From Acidobacteriaceae bacterium (GTDB lineage Bacteria > Acidobacteriota > Terriglobia > Terriglobales > Acidobacteriaceae), in assembly GCA_030038435.1 (NCBI GenBank), contig JASHOY010000099.1, positions 1 through 58,807 on the forward strand: 58,807 bases of DNA, written 5' to 3'. Shown one piece after another: positions 8,105 through 16,221 of the stretch. Both the position numbers and the translations under genes were made by a program. How positions within the stretch are numbered: position 1 is the first letter of the stretch; each line of letters starts with the position of its first letter. The notes beneath the pieces are model-generated. The model was not told the origin of the DNA. It was given only the letters and a program-made list of their open reading frames with translations, and did not search any database.

Positions 8105-8875
8105 GTGCCCAACAGCCTTTCCGTGGTGCTGATCACGCTGAATGAGGCGGCCAACCTGCCGCGAACGCTGGCGAGCGTGCGCTGGGCGCAAGAGATCATC
8201 GTCGTCGATTCAGGCTCGACGGACGCTACGCTCGCGATAGCCAGAGATTGCGGCGCCCGGGTCTTCGAAGAGCCGTGGCGCGGCTTCGGGGCACAGAAAA
8301 ACTCGGCGATCTCTCACGCTACCGGCGACTGGATCCTGTCGCTCGATGCCGACGAAGAGGTCAGCTCGGGACTTGGCGCGGAAATTCAGGCGCTGCTTGC
8401 CGGCAGTCCGACTTTCGAGGCCTACTGGATTCCGCGACTGAATCATTTCCTTGGCCGTGCACTGCGGCACGGAGGCTACTGGCCCGATCCCAAGCTGCGC
8501 CTCTTTCGTCGCGGCGGGGCGCGGTTTCAGGAGCGTTCGGTACACGAGACCCTGGAAACGTCGAGGCCCGTGGGAAGCTTGCGCAATGCGCTCATCCACC
8601 ATTGCTATCCGACGCTGGAGGATTACATCGAGCACATGAACCGCTATAGCAGTGCGGGAGCGGCGATGCTGGTCTCGGCCGGGGGCGCGCCGCGTTCGCT
8701 GCCGGCCCTGGTTTGGAATGCGGTTTTCAATCCCGGCGCCACCTTTCTCTACAATTACGTTTTCCGGCTGGGCTTTCTCGACGGGCGCGAGGGGCTGCTG
8801 CAGCACCTTAACCACTCCGCATATATTCACTGGAAATACGCGAAGGCGTGGCGCGCCGCAAAAAGTGGGCAATGA
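8105..8875 (+). CDS. Family 2 glycosyltransferase, WaaE/KdtX-like
   Basis: A cytoplasmic glycosyltransferase of GT-A fold that likely adds a sugar to lipopolysaccharide core or another glycan. The N-terminus has the GT2 start SVVLITLNEAANLPRTLAS, then VVDSGSTD and the metal-binding LSLDADEEV motif; the C-terminal half carries the HNHFL-type and FRRGGARFQERSVHE segments of the LPS-core WaaE-like subgroup. GTG 8105 is chosen because the conserved fold begins there; the frame stays open upstream to 8048. Stand-alone gene. Confidence 0.85.
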   Translation: MPNSLSVVLITLNEAANLPRTLASVRWAQEIIVVDSGSTDATLAIARDCGARVFEEPWRGFGAQKNSAISHATGDWILSLDADEEVSSGLGAEIQALLAGSPTFEAYWIPRLNHFLGRALRHGGYWPDPKLRLFRRGGARFQERSVHETLETSRPVGSLRNALIHHCYPTLEDYIEHMNRYSSAGAAMLVSAGGAPRSLPALVWNAVFNPGATFLYNYVFRLGFLDGREGLLQHLNHSAYIHWKYAKAWRAAKSGQ

Positions 8876-8941
8876 AGCCGGCGGGCAGGGCTCTGGGGGA
8901 GCCCGGTCCTGATTGCTGCCCGGGTGCGATGATCCGGGCAC

Positions 8942-9080
8942 TAGAGCGTTTTCGGTTGTGTTGTTTTACCGTCGATGCGGGCGTTCGAGGTTTCCCACCC
9001 TTGGTGCAAAAGACGCACCAAGGATGGGGCACCCTGGGTTGTGTTAGCGCCTAATTAGCGCCTAAATCGACAATGCTCTA
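8942..9080. mobile_element. Small repeat element with TAGAGC ends and internal palindrome
   Basis: A 139-bp unit is bounded by TAGAGC (8942-8947) and its inverse GCTCTA (9075-9080); the similarity extends inward (TTTCGG against CGACA). Inside are a 14-bp near-perfect hairpin (8994-9007 with 9015-9029, loop 7 nt) and a perfect 11-bp tandem duplication TTAGCGCCTAA (9044-9065). It has no coding capacity. It looks like a non-autonomous MITE or REP-type element; I believe similar TAGAGC-bounded and CCCACCC...GGATGGGG palindromes recur in acidobacterial genomes, but this is memory, not a search. Confidence 0.5.
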
Positions 9081-9509
9081 ACGCGCTGCCAAGAGACCGG
9101 CTGTGGCTCCGGCTGCGGCCGCGGCTCCGGCCGCCCCGAAGATCAATAGCTTGGATAAGTGGCGGTGGATGGAGCCTTCGCCTACAAACGTTTCATCTTT
9201 CGCAACCTGGGCCACGTCGGCATACTCATAACTTCGCGCCGCGTTGTTGTTGGCGTCAGTGAAGGTGAACGAGGTGGACTCAAGCCGGCCAACGGTACCC
9301 ACGTTCTCGGAGTGGTCCAGAAAGACGAGTCGCAGGTAGGTTCCCGGCTCATATTTTGCCAGCTTCTTTTGCACTTTGTGGACGCGTTTGAGCTGGTGCT
9401 TTGCGCTCTCGGCCCGGCAGAGCGGAATTTGGCTCAAAGGCATGGCGCCGAGCGTCGCACACAGTAAGGAAATACGGACGAAGGAGCGAACGTGCAACCG
9501 CATTTTCAT
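9078..9509 (-). CDS. Secreted or membrane-anchored protein of unknown function
   Basis: Not a family I can name. ATG 9509 has GGGAGGG about 5 nt upstream, and the product (143 residues) opens with a signal peptide (KMRLHVRSFVRISLLCATLG, then CRAES). The middle resembles a small beta domain (GTYLRLVFLDHSENVGTVGRL) and the C-terminus is an Ala/Gly-rich hydrophobic helix ending LLAAR. The frame extends upstream to 9644, but without matching signals. The TAG stop coincides with the inverted end of the repeat element at 8942-9080, so the original 3' end may have been altered. Confidence 0.7.
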   Translation of the reverse strand: MKMRLHVRSFVRISLLCATLGAMPLSQIPLCRAESAKHQLKRVHKVQKKLAKYEPGTYLRLVFLDHSENVGTVGRLESTSFTFTDANNNAARSYEYADVAQVAKDETFVGEGSIHRHLSKLLIFGAAGAAAAAGATAGLLAAR

Positions 9510-9853
9510 GGTGAGCCCTCCCGGATGTCGATGCACGATCAGGGGAAGTCCATTCAAGCCGAACATTGGTGCGGGGTAAACTCCCGCCTCTTGCGCTGCA
9601 CTTTCGGAGGGTAGAAACGATCCCGATAGATTTTCGCGTCTCAAGTCCCTGCCCGCTAACTATGGCACTTTTCGTGAACCGGCGCATCAGGATTTTTTCT
9701 GTGTCTTGACATCGATTTTTGACGATACCTACAATAGACACTGGGGAGAGAGCCTGCAACCTTTTCTAACTGCTTCTGGATAAAGCGCTTATAGGCTTGT
9801 AGGCCATTTTCACCATTCCACCCGCGGTGCGCAGCAGGTGGGGAGTAAGAAGG
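9510..9853. other. Divergent spacer before hrcA
   Basis: About 340 bp between the minus-strand secreted protein and hrcA. It contains the hrcA promoter candidate at 9706-9735. I looked for the CIRCE inverted repeat (TTAGCACTC with GAGTGCTAA) and did not find it here. Confidence 0.6.
9706..9735 (+). promoter_or_regulatory. Sigma-70-like promoter of the hrcA operon
   Basis: TTGACA (9706-9711) and TACAAT (9730-9735) with an 18-bp spacer, about 110 nt before hrcA. Housekeeping rather than sigma-32 type. Confidence 0.6.
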
Positions 9854-10948
9854 ATGCCAGAAATTCGCATCAGTCCTCGAGAGCGGCTGGTGTTGAACGC
9901 CATCATCGAAATCTACATCGCGACCGGAGAAGCGGTGGCCTCGCAGGCGGTTGCGCGTTTCTTTGCCAGCCGTGAGGGGCTCAGCTCGGCGACGCTGCGC
10001 AACGTGATGGCGCAGCTCGGCGACGGGGGCTTTCTGGAGCAAACTCATAGTTCCGCGGGCCGGGTTCCGACGGCCACGGCCTTCCGCTTTTACGTGGAGC
10101 AGATCATGCAATCGGCCCGTGTGGCGACGGGAGGTGCGGGGGAGGGTCTTTCCGCGTTAGGCCAGGCGCCGGTTTTGAGCAAGGAGCGGCGCGGCCAGAT
10201 CGAAGAGAGCTTTTCCGGCGTATCCGGCCCCAACGATTACCTGGAGCGCACCTCGCATGTACTGGCCCTGCTGTCGCGGGGGCTGGGCGTGGCCCTGGCG
10301 AGCTCGACTGCGGAGCAGGTTCTGGAGCACATTCACTTTTCGCGGCTGGCCACGGGGCGAGTTCTGGCGGTGCTGGTCACGCAGTCCGGAGCCGTGCAGG
10401 ACCGAATCCTGGTGATCGATCGCGAGCTGTCGCACGTGGAACTTGAATCCGCGGCTCGATATCTGAACGAGAATTTCCGGGGATGGCCGATCGAGCGCAT
10501 TCGTGCCGAGATCGCCCGCCGTATGGAGGCAGAACGCGAGGCTTACCGGCAGTTGCTGGCCTCCGTCGAGGAGTTGTGCCGGAAAGGCGCGCTCGCCGAT
10601 GACGAAACCACGCCGGCAATCTTTGTGGATGGGATCGCCAACCTGATCAACTCGGAAGTCGACCGCGAACATCTGCGCCAGATGCTGCTGGCGCTGGAAG
10701 CCAAGGAGCGGCTGATAGACCTGCTCAATGCCTACGTGGATGGCCGGCAGCAGGAAGTGCGAGTGGTGGTGGGCCTTGATGCGGCCTCGCCGGCGATGCA
10801 GGACCTGGTGCTGATCGGGGCTCCGGCCGCCAATCTGGGAACGGTTGCGGTAATTGCTCCCACGCGCATGCAGTATCAGGAAATGATCCAGTCTGTGCGT
10901 TTTATCGCCGGGCTTTCGCAACGCCTTCTTGAAGCCGGTCCCGATTAG
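9854..10948 (+). CDS. hrcA: Heat-inducible transcription repressor HrcA
   Basis: Represses class I heat-shock genes by binding CIRCE, with its activity dependent on GroEL. About 364 residues from ATG 9854, which has AGAAGG close upstream; the upstream in-frame start at 9827 is less likely. Visible are the N-terminal winged helix (SPRERLVLNAIIEIYIATGE, SSATLRNVMAQL, GFLEQTHSSAGRVPT), the central GAF-like part, and the C-terminal conserved IGAPAANLGTVAVIAPTRM stretch. First gene of hrcA-grpE-dnaJ. Confidence 0.96.
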   Translation: MPEIRISPRERLVLNAIIEIYIATGEAVASQAVARFFASREGLSSATLRNVMAQLGDGGFLEQTHSSAGRVPTATAFRFYVEQIMQSARVATGGAGEGLSALGQAPVLSKERRGQIEESFSGVSGPNDYLERTSHVLALLSRGLGVALASSTAEQVLEHIHFSRLATGRVLAVLVTQSGAVQDRILVIDRELSHVELESAARYLNENFRGWPIERIRAEIARRMEAEREAYRQLLASVEELCRKGALADDETTPAIFVDGIANLINSEVDREHLRQMLLALEAKERLIDLLNAYVDGRQQEVRVVVGLDAASPAMQDLVLIGAPAANLGTVAVIAPTRMQYQEMIQSVRFIAGLSQRLLEAGPD

Positions 10949-11056
10949 GCATCCGCCTGCGACCGATTTGCAGCCCCACCTTTGCGCACGCGACGCCGAA
11001 AGCGAGGTGCAAATACAATAGAGGTGTAGGAATTATCCTTTTGGAGTTTTTGCCCC

Positions 11057-11719
11057 GTGAGTCACCACAAAACGCATAAGCCGACATCCAAACACGACGC
11101 GGACCTGACGGTTGTAGACGCCCCCGACTTCACTGCCGGCGATCCGGGCGCCGCGAATGGCAAAGGGGCGGCCACTGAAGCCGCCATTAATCCGGCCACC
11201 GAGTTGTCCTCGCCGGCGGCCGAAGAAGCCGCCCCTCAACCCGCTGAAATGGTCTCCAGCGCGGAGTTCGAGAAGGTGAAGGCGGAGCGCGACCAGTTGG
11301 TCGACCGTCTTGCCCGGCTGCAGGCGGAGTTTGAAAACGCGCGCAAACGCACCGAACGCGAGCGAGCCGAATTCCGCGATTACGCTACGGGTAACGTGGT
11401 GGAGCATTTTCTGCCCGTGCTGGATCATTTTGAACTGGCGCTCAAGGCCACCGGTTCGGTGGAGCAGTTGCGATCGGGCGTGGAGCTGATCGTGAAGCAG
11501 ATGGCCGAGGTGCTTCGCCAGTTGCAGGTCACACCGGTGCCGGCAACGGGCGAGCCTTTCGATCCGCGCGTACACGAAGCTCTGGGCACGGTTGACCGCG
11601 ACGATATTCCCGATCATTACGTGGCCGAGGAGGTTCGCCCCGGCTATCGGCTGCGCGATCGTCTGCTGCGCCCGTCCCTGGTCCGGGTAGCCAACAACCC
11701 GAATCAAAAGAGCGAGTGA
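11057..11719 (+). CDS. grpE: Nucleotide exchange factor GrpE
   Basis: Cochaperone that releases ADP from DnaK. The 220-residue protein has an acidic, Ala/Pro-rich disordered N-terminus (about 1-65), a long coiled coil (EKVKAERDQLVDRLARLQAEFENARKR), and the C-terminal beta wing containing the family signature around GEPFDPRVHEALGT. Start is GTG 11057 with GGAG about 11 nt upstream. Second gene of the heat-shock operon; no dnaK is present in the window. Confidence 0.96.
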   Translation: MSHHKTHKPTSKHDADLTVVDAPDFTAGDPGAANGKGAATEAAINPATELSSPAAEEAAPQPAEMVSSAEFEKVKAERDQLVDRLARLQAEFENARKRTERERAEFRDYATGNVVEHFLPVLDHFELALKATGSVEQLRSGVELIVKQMAEVLRQLQVTPVPATGEPFDPRVHEALGTVDRDDIPDHYVAEEVRPGYRLRDRLLRPSLVRVANNPNQKSE

Positions 11720-11779
11720 AAAAGGCAGATCCTGGTTTCCGGCTTTTGAGGTTCGCGAGGCGCAGGAGATCGAACTCGA

Positions 11780-11890
11780 ATGAAGTTCAATCGGCGGGTG
11801 AAATCTGAAGCGCTGGAAGACCGGCGCAGCGAGCCGGAAGCCACCGAATGGAACTTGCAGGTCAGCAGCGAGGAGTTAGGAAGTAATTGA
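11780..11890 (+). CDS. Small 36-residue ORF between grpE and dnaJ
   Basis: ATG 11780 is preceded by CAGGAGA at about 10 nt spacing and the frame ends in a TGA that overlaps the TTG start of dnaJ (TTGA). The product is charged and hydrophilic (begins [16 protein letters not shown], ends SSEELGSN), without signal or membrane segment. It fills most of the 167-bp gap in the operon. The overlap suggests translational coupling to dnaJ; whether the peptide itself has a function is unknown. A chance leader ORF remains possible. Confidence 0.45.
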   Translation: MKFNRRVKSEALEDRRSEPEATEWNLQVSSEELGSN

Positions 11891-13014
11891 GCAAAGCCGA
11901 CTATTACGAAGTGCTGGGAGTTTCACGCGACGCCACCGAACAGGAGCTTAAAAGCGCCTACCGGAAGCAGGCGCTCAAGTACCATCCCGACCGCAACCCG
12001 GGCGATCACACCGCCGAAGAGAAATTCAAGGAGGCGAGCGAGGCTTACCAGGTGCTGAGTGATGCCGACAAGCGCGCCGCATACGACCGATTCGGCCATG
12101 CCGGGGTCAACGGCGGCCAGGGTTTCGCAGGAAGCCCGTTCGGCGGGGGTGTGGGCGTAGACCTGGGCGACATTTTCGGCGACTTGTTTGGCGAGATGTT
12201 CAACATGGGGGGTAGTGCTTCGCAGCGCACCTCGCGCAAGCAGCGGGGCGACGACCTGCGTTACGACCTGACCATCGACTTTGAAGACGCCGTTTTCGGT
12301 ACCGAGACGGAGATCAAGTTGCGCCGTCTCGATACCTGCGCCACCTGTAAGGGCAGCGGCAGTTCGTCGGGGCGCGGTCCCACCGTCTGCGGCCAGTGCA
12401 GCGGGCGCGGACAAATCCGCTTCCAGCAGGGCTTCTTTTCTGTCGCCCGCACCTGCACGGCCTGCCGCGGGACGGGTACGGTGATCACCGACCCCTGCGC
12501 CACCTGCCGCGGCGAAGGCCGGGCATCAATCGAATTCAAGCTTACCGTCAAAGTACCTCCGGGAGTGGAGGAAGGCACGCGCATCCGCTATGGCGGCGAG
12601 GGCGATGCCGGCCGGGTGGGCGGCCCGAGAGGGGACCTTTACATCGTCCTATCTATCCGGCAGCACGACTTCTTCGAGCGCCAGGGGCACGATCTGCACT
12701 GCGTAATTCCTATCAGCTTCCCGCAGGCGACTTTGGGAGCGGAAATCGATATTCCCGCATTGGACGGCCCGGTAAGCCTGAAGATTCCTGAGGGCACGCA
12801 GAGCGGCAGGGAACTGCGCATCCGCGGCCGCGGCGTGCGCTATCTGAACGAAAAGGGGCAGGGCGATCTGGTGGTGAAGGTGGTGGTGCAGATTCCCCGC
12901 AAATTGTCGCGTGCGCAGCGGGAGCTGATCGCCAAGCTGGCAGAGACGATGATCGTGGATAATAAGCCCGCGTCGCCGGGGTTGCTGGAAAAGATGAAAG
13001 ATCTGTTCAGTTAG
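11887..13014 (+). CDS. dnaJ: Molecular chaperone DnaJ
   Basis: Hsp40 cochaperone that stimulates DnaK ATP hydrolysis and delivers clients. Of 375 residues, the J domain (1-70) has HPD at 33-35, followed by a Gly/Phe-rich linker, a complete zinc-finger domain with four CxxCxGxG repeats ([32 protein letters not shown]), and two C-terminal beta domains. It is therefore a type I DnaJ. Start is TTG 11887 with TTAGGA a few nt upstream and AGGAG further up. Last gene of the operon. Confidence 0.97.
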   Translation: MSKADYYEVLGVSRDATEQELKSAYRKQALKYHPDRNPGDHTAEEKFKEASEAYQVLSDADKRAAYDRFGHAGVNGGQGFAGSPFGGGVGVDLGDIFGDLFGEMFNMGGSASQRTSRKQRGDDLRYDLTIDFEDAVFGTETEIKLRRLDTCATCKGSGSSSGRGPTVCGQCSGRGQIRFQQGFFSVARTCTACRGTGTVITDPCATCRGEGRASIEFKLTVKVPPGVEEGTRIRYGGEGDAGRVGGPRGDLYIVLSIRQHDFFERQGHDLHCVIPISFPQATLGAEIDIPALDGPVSLKIPEGTQSGRELRIRGRGVRYLNEKGQGDLVVKVVVQIPRKLSRAQRELIAKLAETMIVDNKPASPGLLEKMKDLFS

Positions 13015-13198
13015 GGCCGACCGGAACGATCAGAAATCGCTTCTTGCGATAGAGAGGTCCGGTTCTTATAGCCGAGAGCCCGACGCCGGCGAGCGAGCTT
13101 CACTCTCCCGAGGCTGGAGAGCGAGCTGAAGCACTCCCAATGGCGAGAGTTCAAGTCGAATCTCAGGGCCCGGTAGCAGCGGCGACGGCAAACAAAAT

Positions 13199-13233
13199 GA
13201 CGGATGCCGCCGCCTTCCACGACAGCATCCGTC
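13199..13233. terminator. Hairpin between convergent dnaJ and bcsQ-like gene
   Basis: A perfect 9-bp stem GACGGATGC/GCATCCGTC with a 17-nt loop lies in the spacer of two convergent genes. No T-tract on either side, so terminator function is inferred from position only. Confidence 0.4.
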
Positions 13234-13278
13234 GGCACCCGTAGCGGAAAGCTCAGGTTCGGGTTTCCGCGATGAGCG

Positions 13279-14835
13279 CTACCGTTCGCTCCATCTGATG
13301 CCGCGGGGATTCATATCCGCGGGCGCCAGGACATCTTCAAGCCACTTTGCGAGGCCGGTGAAATCTTCGACCACCGACGATTCCGGAGCATAGTCCATGA
13401 TGGTCATGCCTTCGGCCAGCGCTTCACTGATGGCGGGCGTGCGTTGCAGGGTGAAGGGCAGCAGGCGATCCCCCAGGTGCTCCCGCAGCATCATGCGCAC
13501 GTCGGAGTGCAGGGGAAGGGAAGGATCGTACTGATTCAGCAGGTAGTAGACATCGGTGTGTCCGCCCGGCGCGGCGGCGCTGCGCTGGAAGAACGAGTCG
13601 ATGGAATTGGCCGTCAGCACCGAGTTGACGTCAGGAATCAGCGGCACCAGGACCAGCGGAGACATCCGCGACAGCCCGCGGGCGGTTGCCGTGGAGCGGG
13701 TCTCGACATCGACGATTACGCGGCTGACGCCCCGTGCCCATCCCTCGATATCGGAAGCGAGCGTAACCGGGATGCCGTTCTCGGTCTGCAGCGTGTCGGA
13801 ATCGACGGTAGCCAGGCGAATGGGAGCGTCGGTGCTTGAAGCCGGCGGCCTGAAGTTTCTCAGCACGCCCGGACGGCAGTCGCAGGCGCCGAAGAAATAA
13901 GGCAGGGAGCCGAAGGGCGTTGGCTCGACCAGCAGCACGCGCTCGCCACGCGCGGAAAGCGCTCTGCCCAGCGTAGCCACCAGGCTGGTTTTACCCACGC
14001 CTCCGGCCAGCGAGAAGACTTCCAGCACCGGGACGTTTTTGGCCGGCGCAATGCCGGGCGTTTCTTGTTGCGCGGTGGCGCCACCGAGCACACCTTTGAG
14101 CACGAACCAGCGTGAGGAATCCACGTCGTGCCCTGGCTGCGTTTCTCCGTTGTAGGCTGACGTTGTGGGTTCAGCCGCATCTGCAAAAGTTGTTGTCTGC
14201 CACATTTCTCCCCCTAGATTCGTGTCGGGTGTCCAAGAACTTGCCTGCGTGGAACTATCGGGCTCTGCTGTTGCTGGCTGGGGCTCGGAAGCAACAGCCA
14301 TATCTTCAATCGGGTTCCATGAAGGCGCCGTCTGCGCAAAATTGTCTTCGGGAATTGCCTCGTTCTGCGACTCGGCAACGACCGGCTCCGCGGGAGGCGG
14401 TGTTACCAGGACCCGGCGATCTTCAAAGCCCGTACGAAGCCATGAAGAGCGAGCCGGATACAAATCGTTTTCGCGCATCACCGTATATTGCTTCTCGGGT
14501 GCGGAGAAAATCTCCGTCCGCGAGGGCTTCACCCAGGATGCGCGATCGTCACTGCGGTCCGTCTGCGTCTGCGGAGAGAGGTCTGCGCGCGGACTATCTT
14601 TTTGCGGAGGATCGGTGGCCGGATTTGCCGGCGCCGGGAGATCCTCCACTAACGGGTCCGGCTTTGGAGGCATGGCCAGAACATCCTGAAGCCGCTGCCA
14701 AACGGCCTGTTTTGAGCCGTCGTAACGGCTCTGCCCGGATTGGCCCCCCGCGCCGTTGTTCTTGAGGCCTTCCGAACGCTGTGCCTCCGACCGCCACGAT
14801 AAACGATCCCGTTCTACCACGATCGACTGTTCCAC
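13279..14835 (-). CDS. Stand-alone BcsQ-like ParA/MinD-family ATPase
   Basis: A 518-residue protein. The first 270 residues are Pro/Ser/Thr-rich and probably disordered. The last 240 form a MinD/ParA-type ATPase with Walker A SLAGGVGKTSL, in which the signature Lys of KGGVGKT is replaced by Ala, and a VIVDVET Walker B. It is a paralogue of the BcsQ in the cellulose operon at 45072-46319: both share SLAGGVGKT, PLxPxxNSxLT and LLNQYDP/LFNQYDP. Inferred role: polar or membrane positioning of a cellulose or other envelope complex. GTG 14835 is used, without strong support for that start. Confidence 0.8.
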   Translation of the reverse strand: MEQSIVVERDRLSWRSEAQRSEGLKNNGAGGQSGQSRYDGSKQAVWQRLQDVLAMPPKPDPLVEDLPAPANPATDPPQKDSPRADLSPQTQTDRSDDRASWVKPSRTEIFSAPEKQYTVMRENDLYPARSSWLRTGFEDRRVLVTPPPAEPVVAESQNEAIPEDNFAQTAPSWNPIEDMAVASEPQPATAEPDSSTQASSWTPDTNLGGEMWQTTTFADAAEPTTSAYNGETQPGHDVDSSRWFVLKGVLGGATAQQETPGIAPAKNVPVLEVFSLAGGVGKTSLVATLGRALSARGERVLLVEPTPFGSLPYFFGACDCRPGVLRNFRPPASSTDAPIRLATVDSDTLQTENGIPVTLASDIEGWARGVSRVIVDVETRSTATARGLSRMSPLVLVPLIPDVNSVLTANSIDSFFQRSAAAPGGHTDVYYLLNQYDPSLPLHSDVRMMLREHLGDRLLPFTLQRTPAISEALAEGMTIMDYAPESSVVEDFTGLAKWLEDVLAPADMNPRGIRWSER

Positions 14836-15067
14836 TCCCTGCCGTGTCCTTTCTCGCGCTGGTTCACGCGATGCACTGACCCCTGGCGCCCTCAGATCTG
14901 CTCAGGAACGAGGCTTGCTGCATCTCCCGGCTCGTCGAGCTGCCGAAACAGGCTTAACTGCCTTTTAGGATGTGCCCCCGTCCTTCGCACCTGCGTTACT
15001 TCAAAGCGACTGTGCCAATCTCTCTCAGCAAAGCGTGAACGCTGATCTTTCACGAAGGCCCTTTCCC

Positions 15068-15268
15068 ATGAAGTTAATGACGTTCGTACCGCACTTCAAT
15101 ACAACTCGGACAACTTTCGAGTACCACTTTGTGCACATGACTTGCGGTCATTCCTTGGTCACGTATTTACGGCGTGATGCCGCCTCCATGCAGGGTTCCA
15201 GATCGAGGCAGGTCTGCCGCTGCAAACGCGTTGGACAGTGCCGGGCAAATTCGAGATTGATGGCATGA
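15068..15268 (+). CDS. Possible 66-residue Cys/His-containing ORF
   Basis: ATG 15068 opens a short frame with MTCGHSLVTYL and VCRCKRVGQC, a spacing that could bind zinc. There is no clear ribosome site and no recognised family. Listed only because it fills a long spacer; it may well be non-coding. Confidence 0.2.
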   Translation: MKLMTFVPHFNTTRTTFEYHFVHMTCGHSLVTYLRRDAASMQGSRSRQVCRCKRVGQCRANSRLMA

Positions 15269-15285
15269 ACAATTCTTCGTGATCG

Positions 15286-15314
15286 GGAACACGATCACCC
15301 TTTCCGGTGTCTAA
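15286..15314 (+). promoter_or_regulatory. Candidate ECF (sigma-E-type) promoter
   Basis: GGAACAC (15286-15292), a 16-bp spacer and GTCTAA (15309-15314) match the sigma-E consensus GGAACTT-N16-GTCTAA closely. It lies about 230 bp before the ECF sigma gene on the same strand, suggesting autoregulation. A hairpin (GTGATCG/CGATCAC, 15279-15298) overlaps the -35. Confidence 0.4.
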
Positions 15315-15546
15315 GAAGAGAGGGTGCGCAGAATGCAAGTTGCGCGGTAAGTGCTCTGGCATGTGCGCTCTCCATGGCAGCAGCGTTTTCCTGGGCCAGG
15401 CTTGTGGGGGGCCCCGGGGAATAGCCGCATTCAGCATTTCGGGCATCGGGCGCGGGTCATTGCGGGCGGGTAGGAGTTTTTCAAGGTGCGAGAAGAGCCC
15501 GGATTGCGATAAGGTGGGAGCACATACTGTGTAGGTGGAACTCACC

Positions 15547-16221
15547 ATGGGCAATGTTGCCAGCGTACTGTCGGTCCACACGGAAGAGTCGGCTCTGATT
15601 GAGGAACTCCGGGCCGGCTCGGAGGAAGCGTTTGCGTGGCTGATCGCACGCTATCATTCGCCGGTTTACTCTCTTTTGGCGCGTACCGTCCAGGATCGCG
15701 CCGATGCCGCAGATCTGACCCAGGAAGTCTTCGTGAAGGTGTTTCGCAAGATCGGGAGCTTTCACGGGGAGTCGTCATTACGAACGTGGATTTACCGGAT
15801 CGCGCTGCGTGAGGCATCGAACCAGCGTCGCTGGTGGGTGCGGCACAAGCAGCAGGAGATCCCGATCGAGCAGGAGCTGACCGAACCGGGGGCCCACGCG
15901 CCGGTGTATCTGAAAGAAATGCTGGTGGATCAGGCGGAATCGCCATTTGATGCCGCCGAGCGGGCAGAAAAGCGCGAGCGCGTGGAACGGGCGCTGCAGG
16001 CGGTCCCGGAACCATTTCGTACCACGCTGGTCCTGCGCGACGTCGAGGGCTTCGTCTACGAAGAGGTAGCGGAGATGCAGGGGGTCAACATTGGGACGGT
16101 TAAATCTCGGCTGGTGCGCGGGCGGGCCATGCTCAGGAATCTGCTCCATGCGCCTGATCGCAACAGCAGCGAACTGAGGTCGCCGGGATTGGATCTGCCC
16201 CTGGGAGAGGAGGCGCGATGA
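15547..16221 (+). CDS. ECF RNA polymerase sigma factor
   Basis: Alternative sigma factor of the RpoE-like ECF group, about 224 residues. Region 2 is seen in the AFAWLIARYHSPVYSL and DAADLTQEVFVKVFRKI segments, and region 4 in PEPFRTTLVLRDVEGFVYEE and NIGTVKSRLVRGRAML. ATG 15547 has AGGTGG about 10 nt upstream; the in-frame GTG at 15535 is less well placed. Its stop overlaps the anti-sigma start (ATGA), the usual arrangement for a factor held inactive at the membrane. Confidence 0.93.
   Translation: MGNVASVLSVHTEESALIEELRAGSEEAFAWLIARYHSPVYSLLARTVQDRADAADLTQEVFVKVFRKIGSFHGESSLRTWIYRIALREASNQRRWWVRHKQQEIPIEQELTEPGAHAPVYLKEMLVDQAESPFDAAERAEKRERVERALQAVPEPFRTTLVLRDVEGFVYEEVAEMQGVNIGTVKSRLVRGRAMLRNLLHAPDRNSSELRSPGLDLPLGEEAR

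Larger units (their letters stand above)
14836..15546. other. 700-bp region before the ECF sigma gene
   Basis: A long spacer between divergent genes. It holds a doubtful Cys-rich ORF at 15068-15268, a 7-bp-stem hairpin at 15279-15298 and an ECF-type promoter candidate at 15286-15314. I see no RNA gene or c-di-GMP riboswitch motif. Confidence 0.5.

Noticed and set aside
15307..15534. Cys-rich 75-residue ORF before the ECF sigma gene
   Set aside because: Starts at a GTG inside the proposed promoter, has no ribosome site and low-complexity Gly/Arg content; probably leader sequence.
14836..15546. c-di-GMP riboswitch near the stand-alone BcsQ-like gene
   Set aside because: Considered because of the cellulose link, but the conserved GEMM core motifs are not present in this spacer or at 46320-46500.
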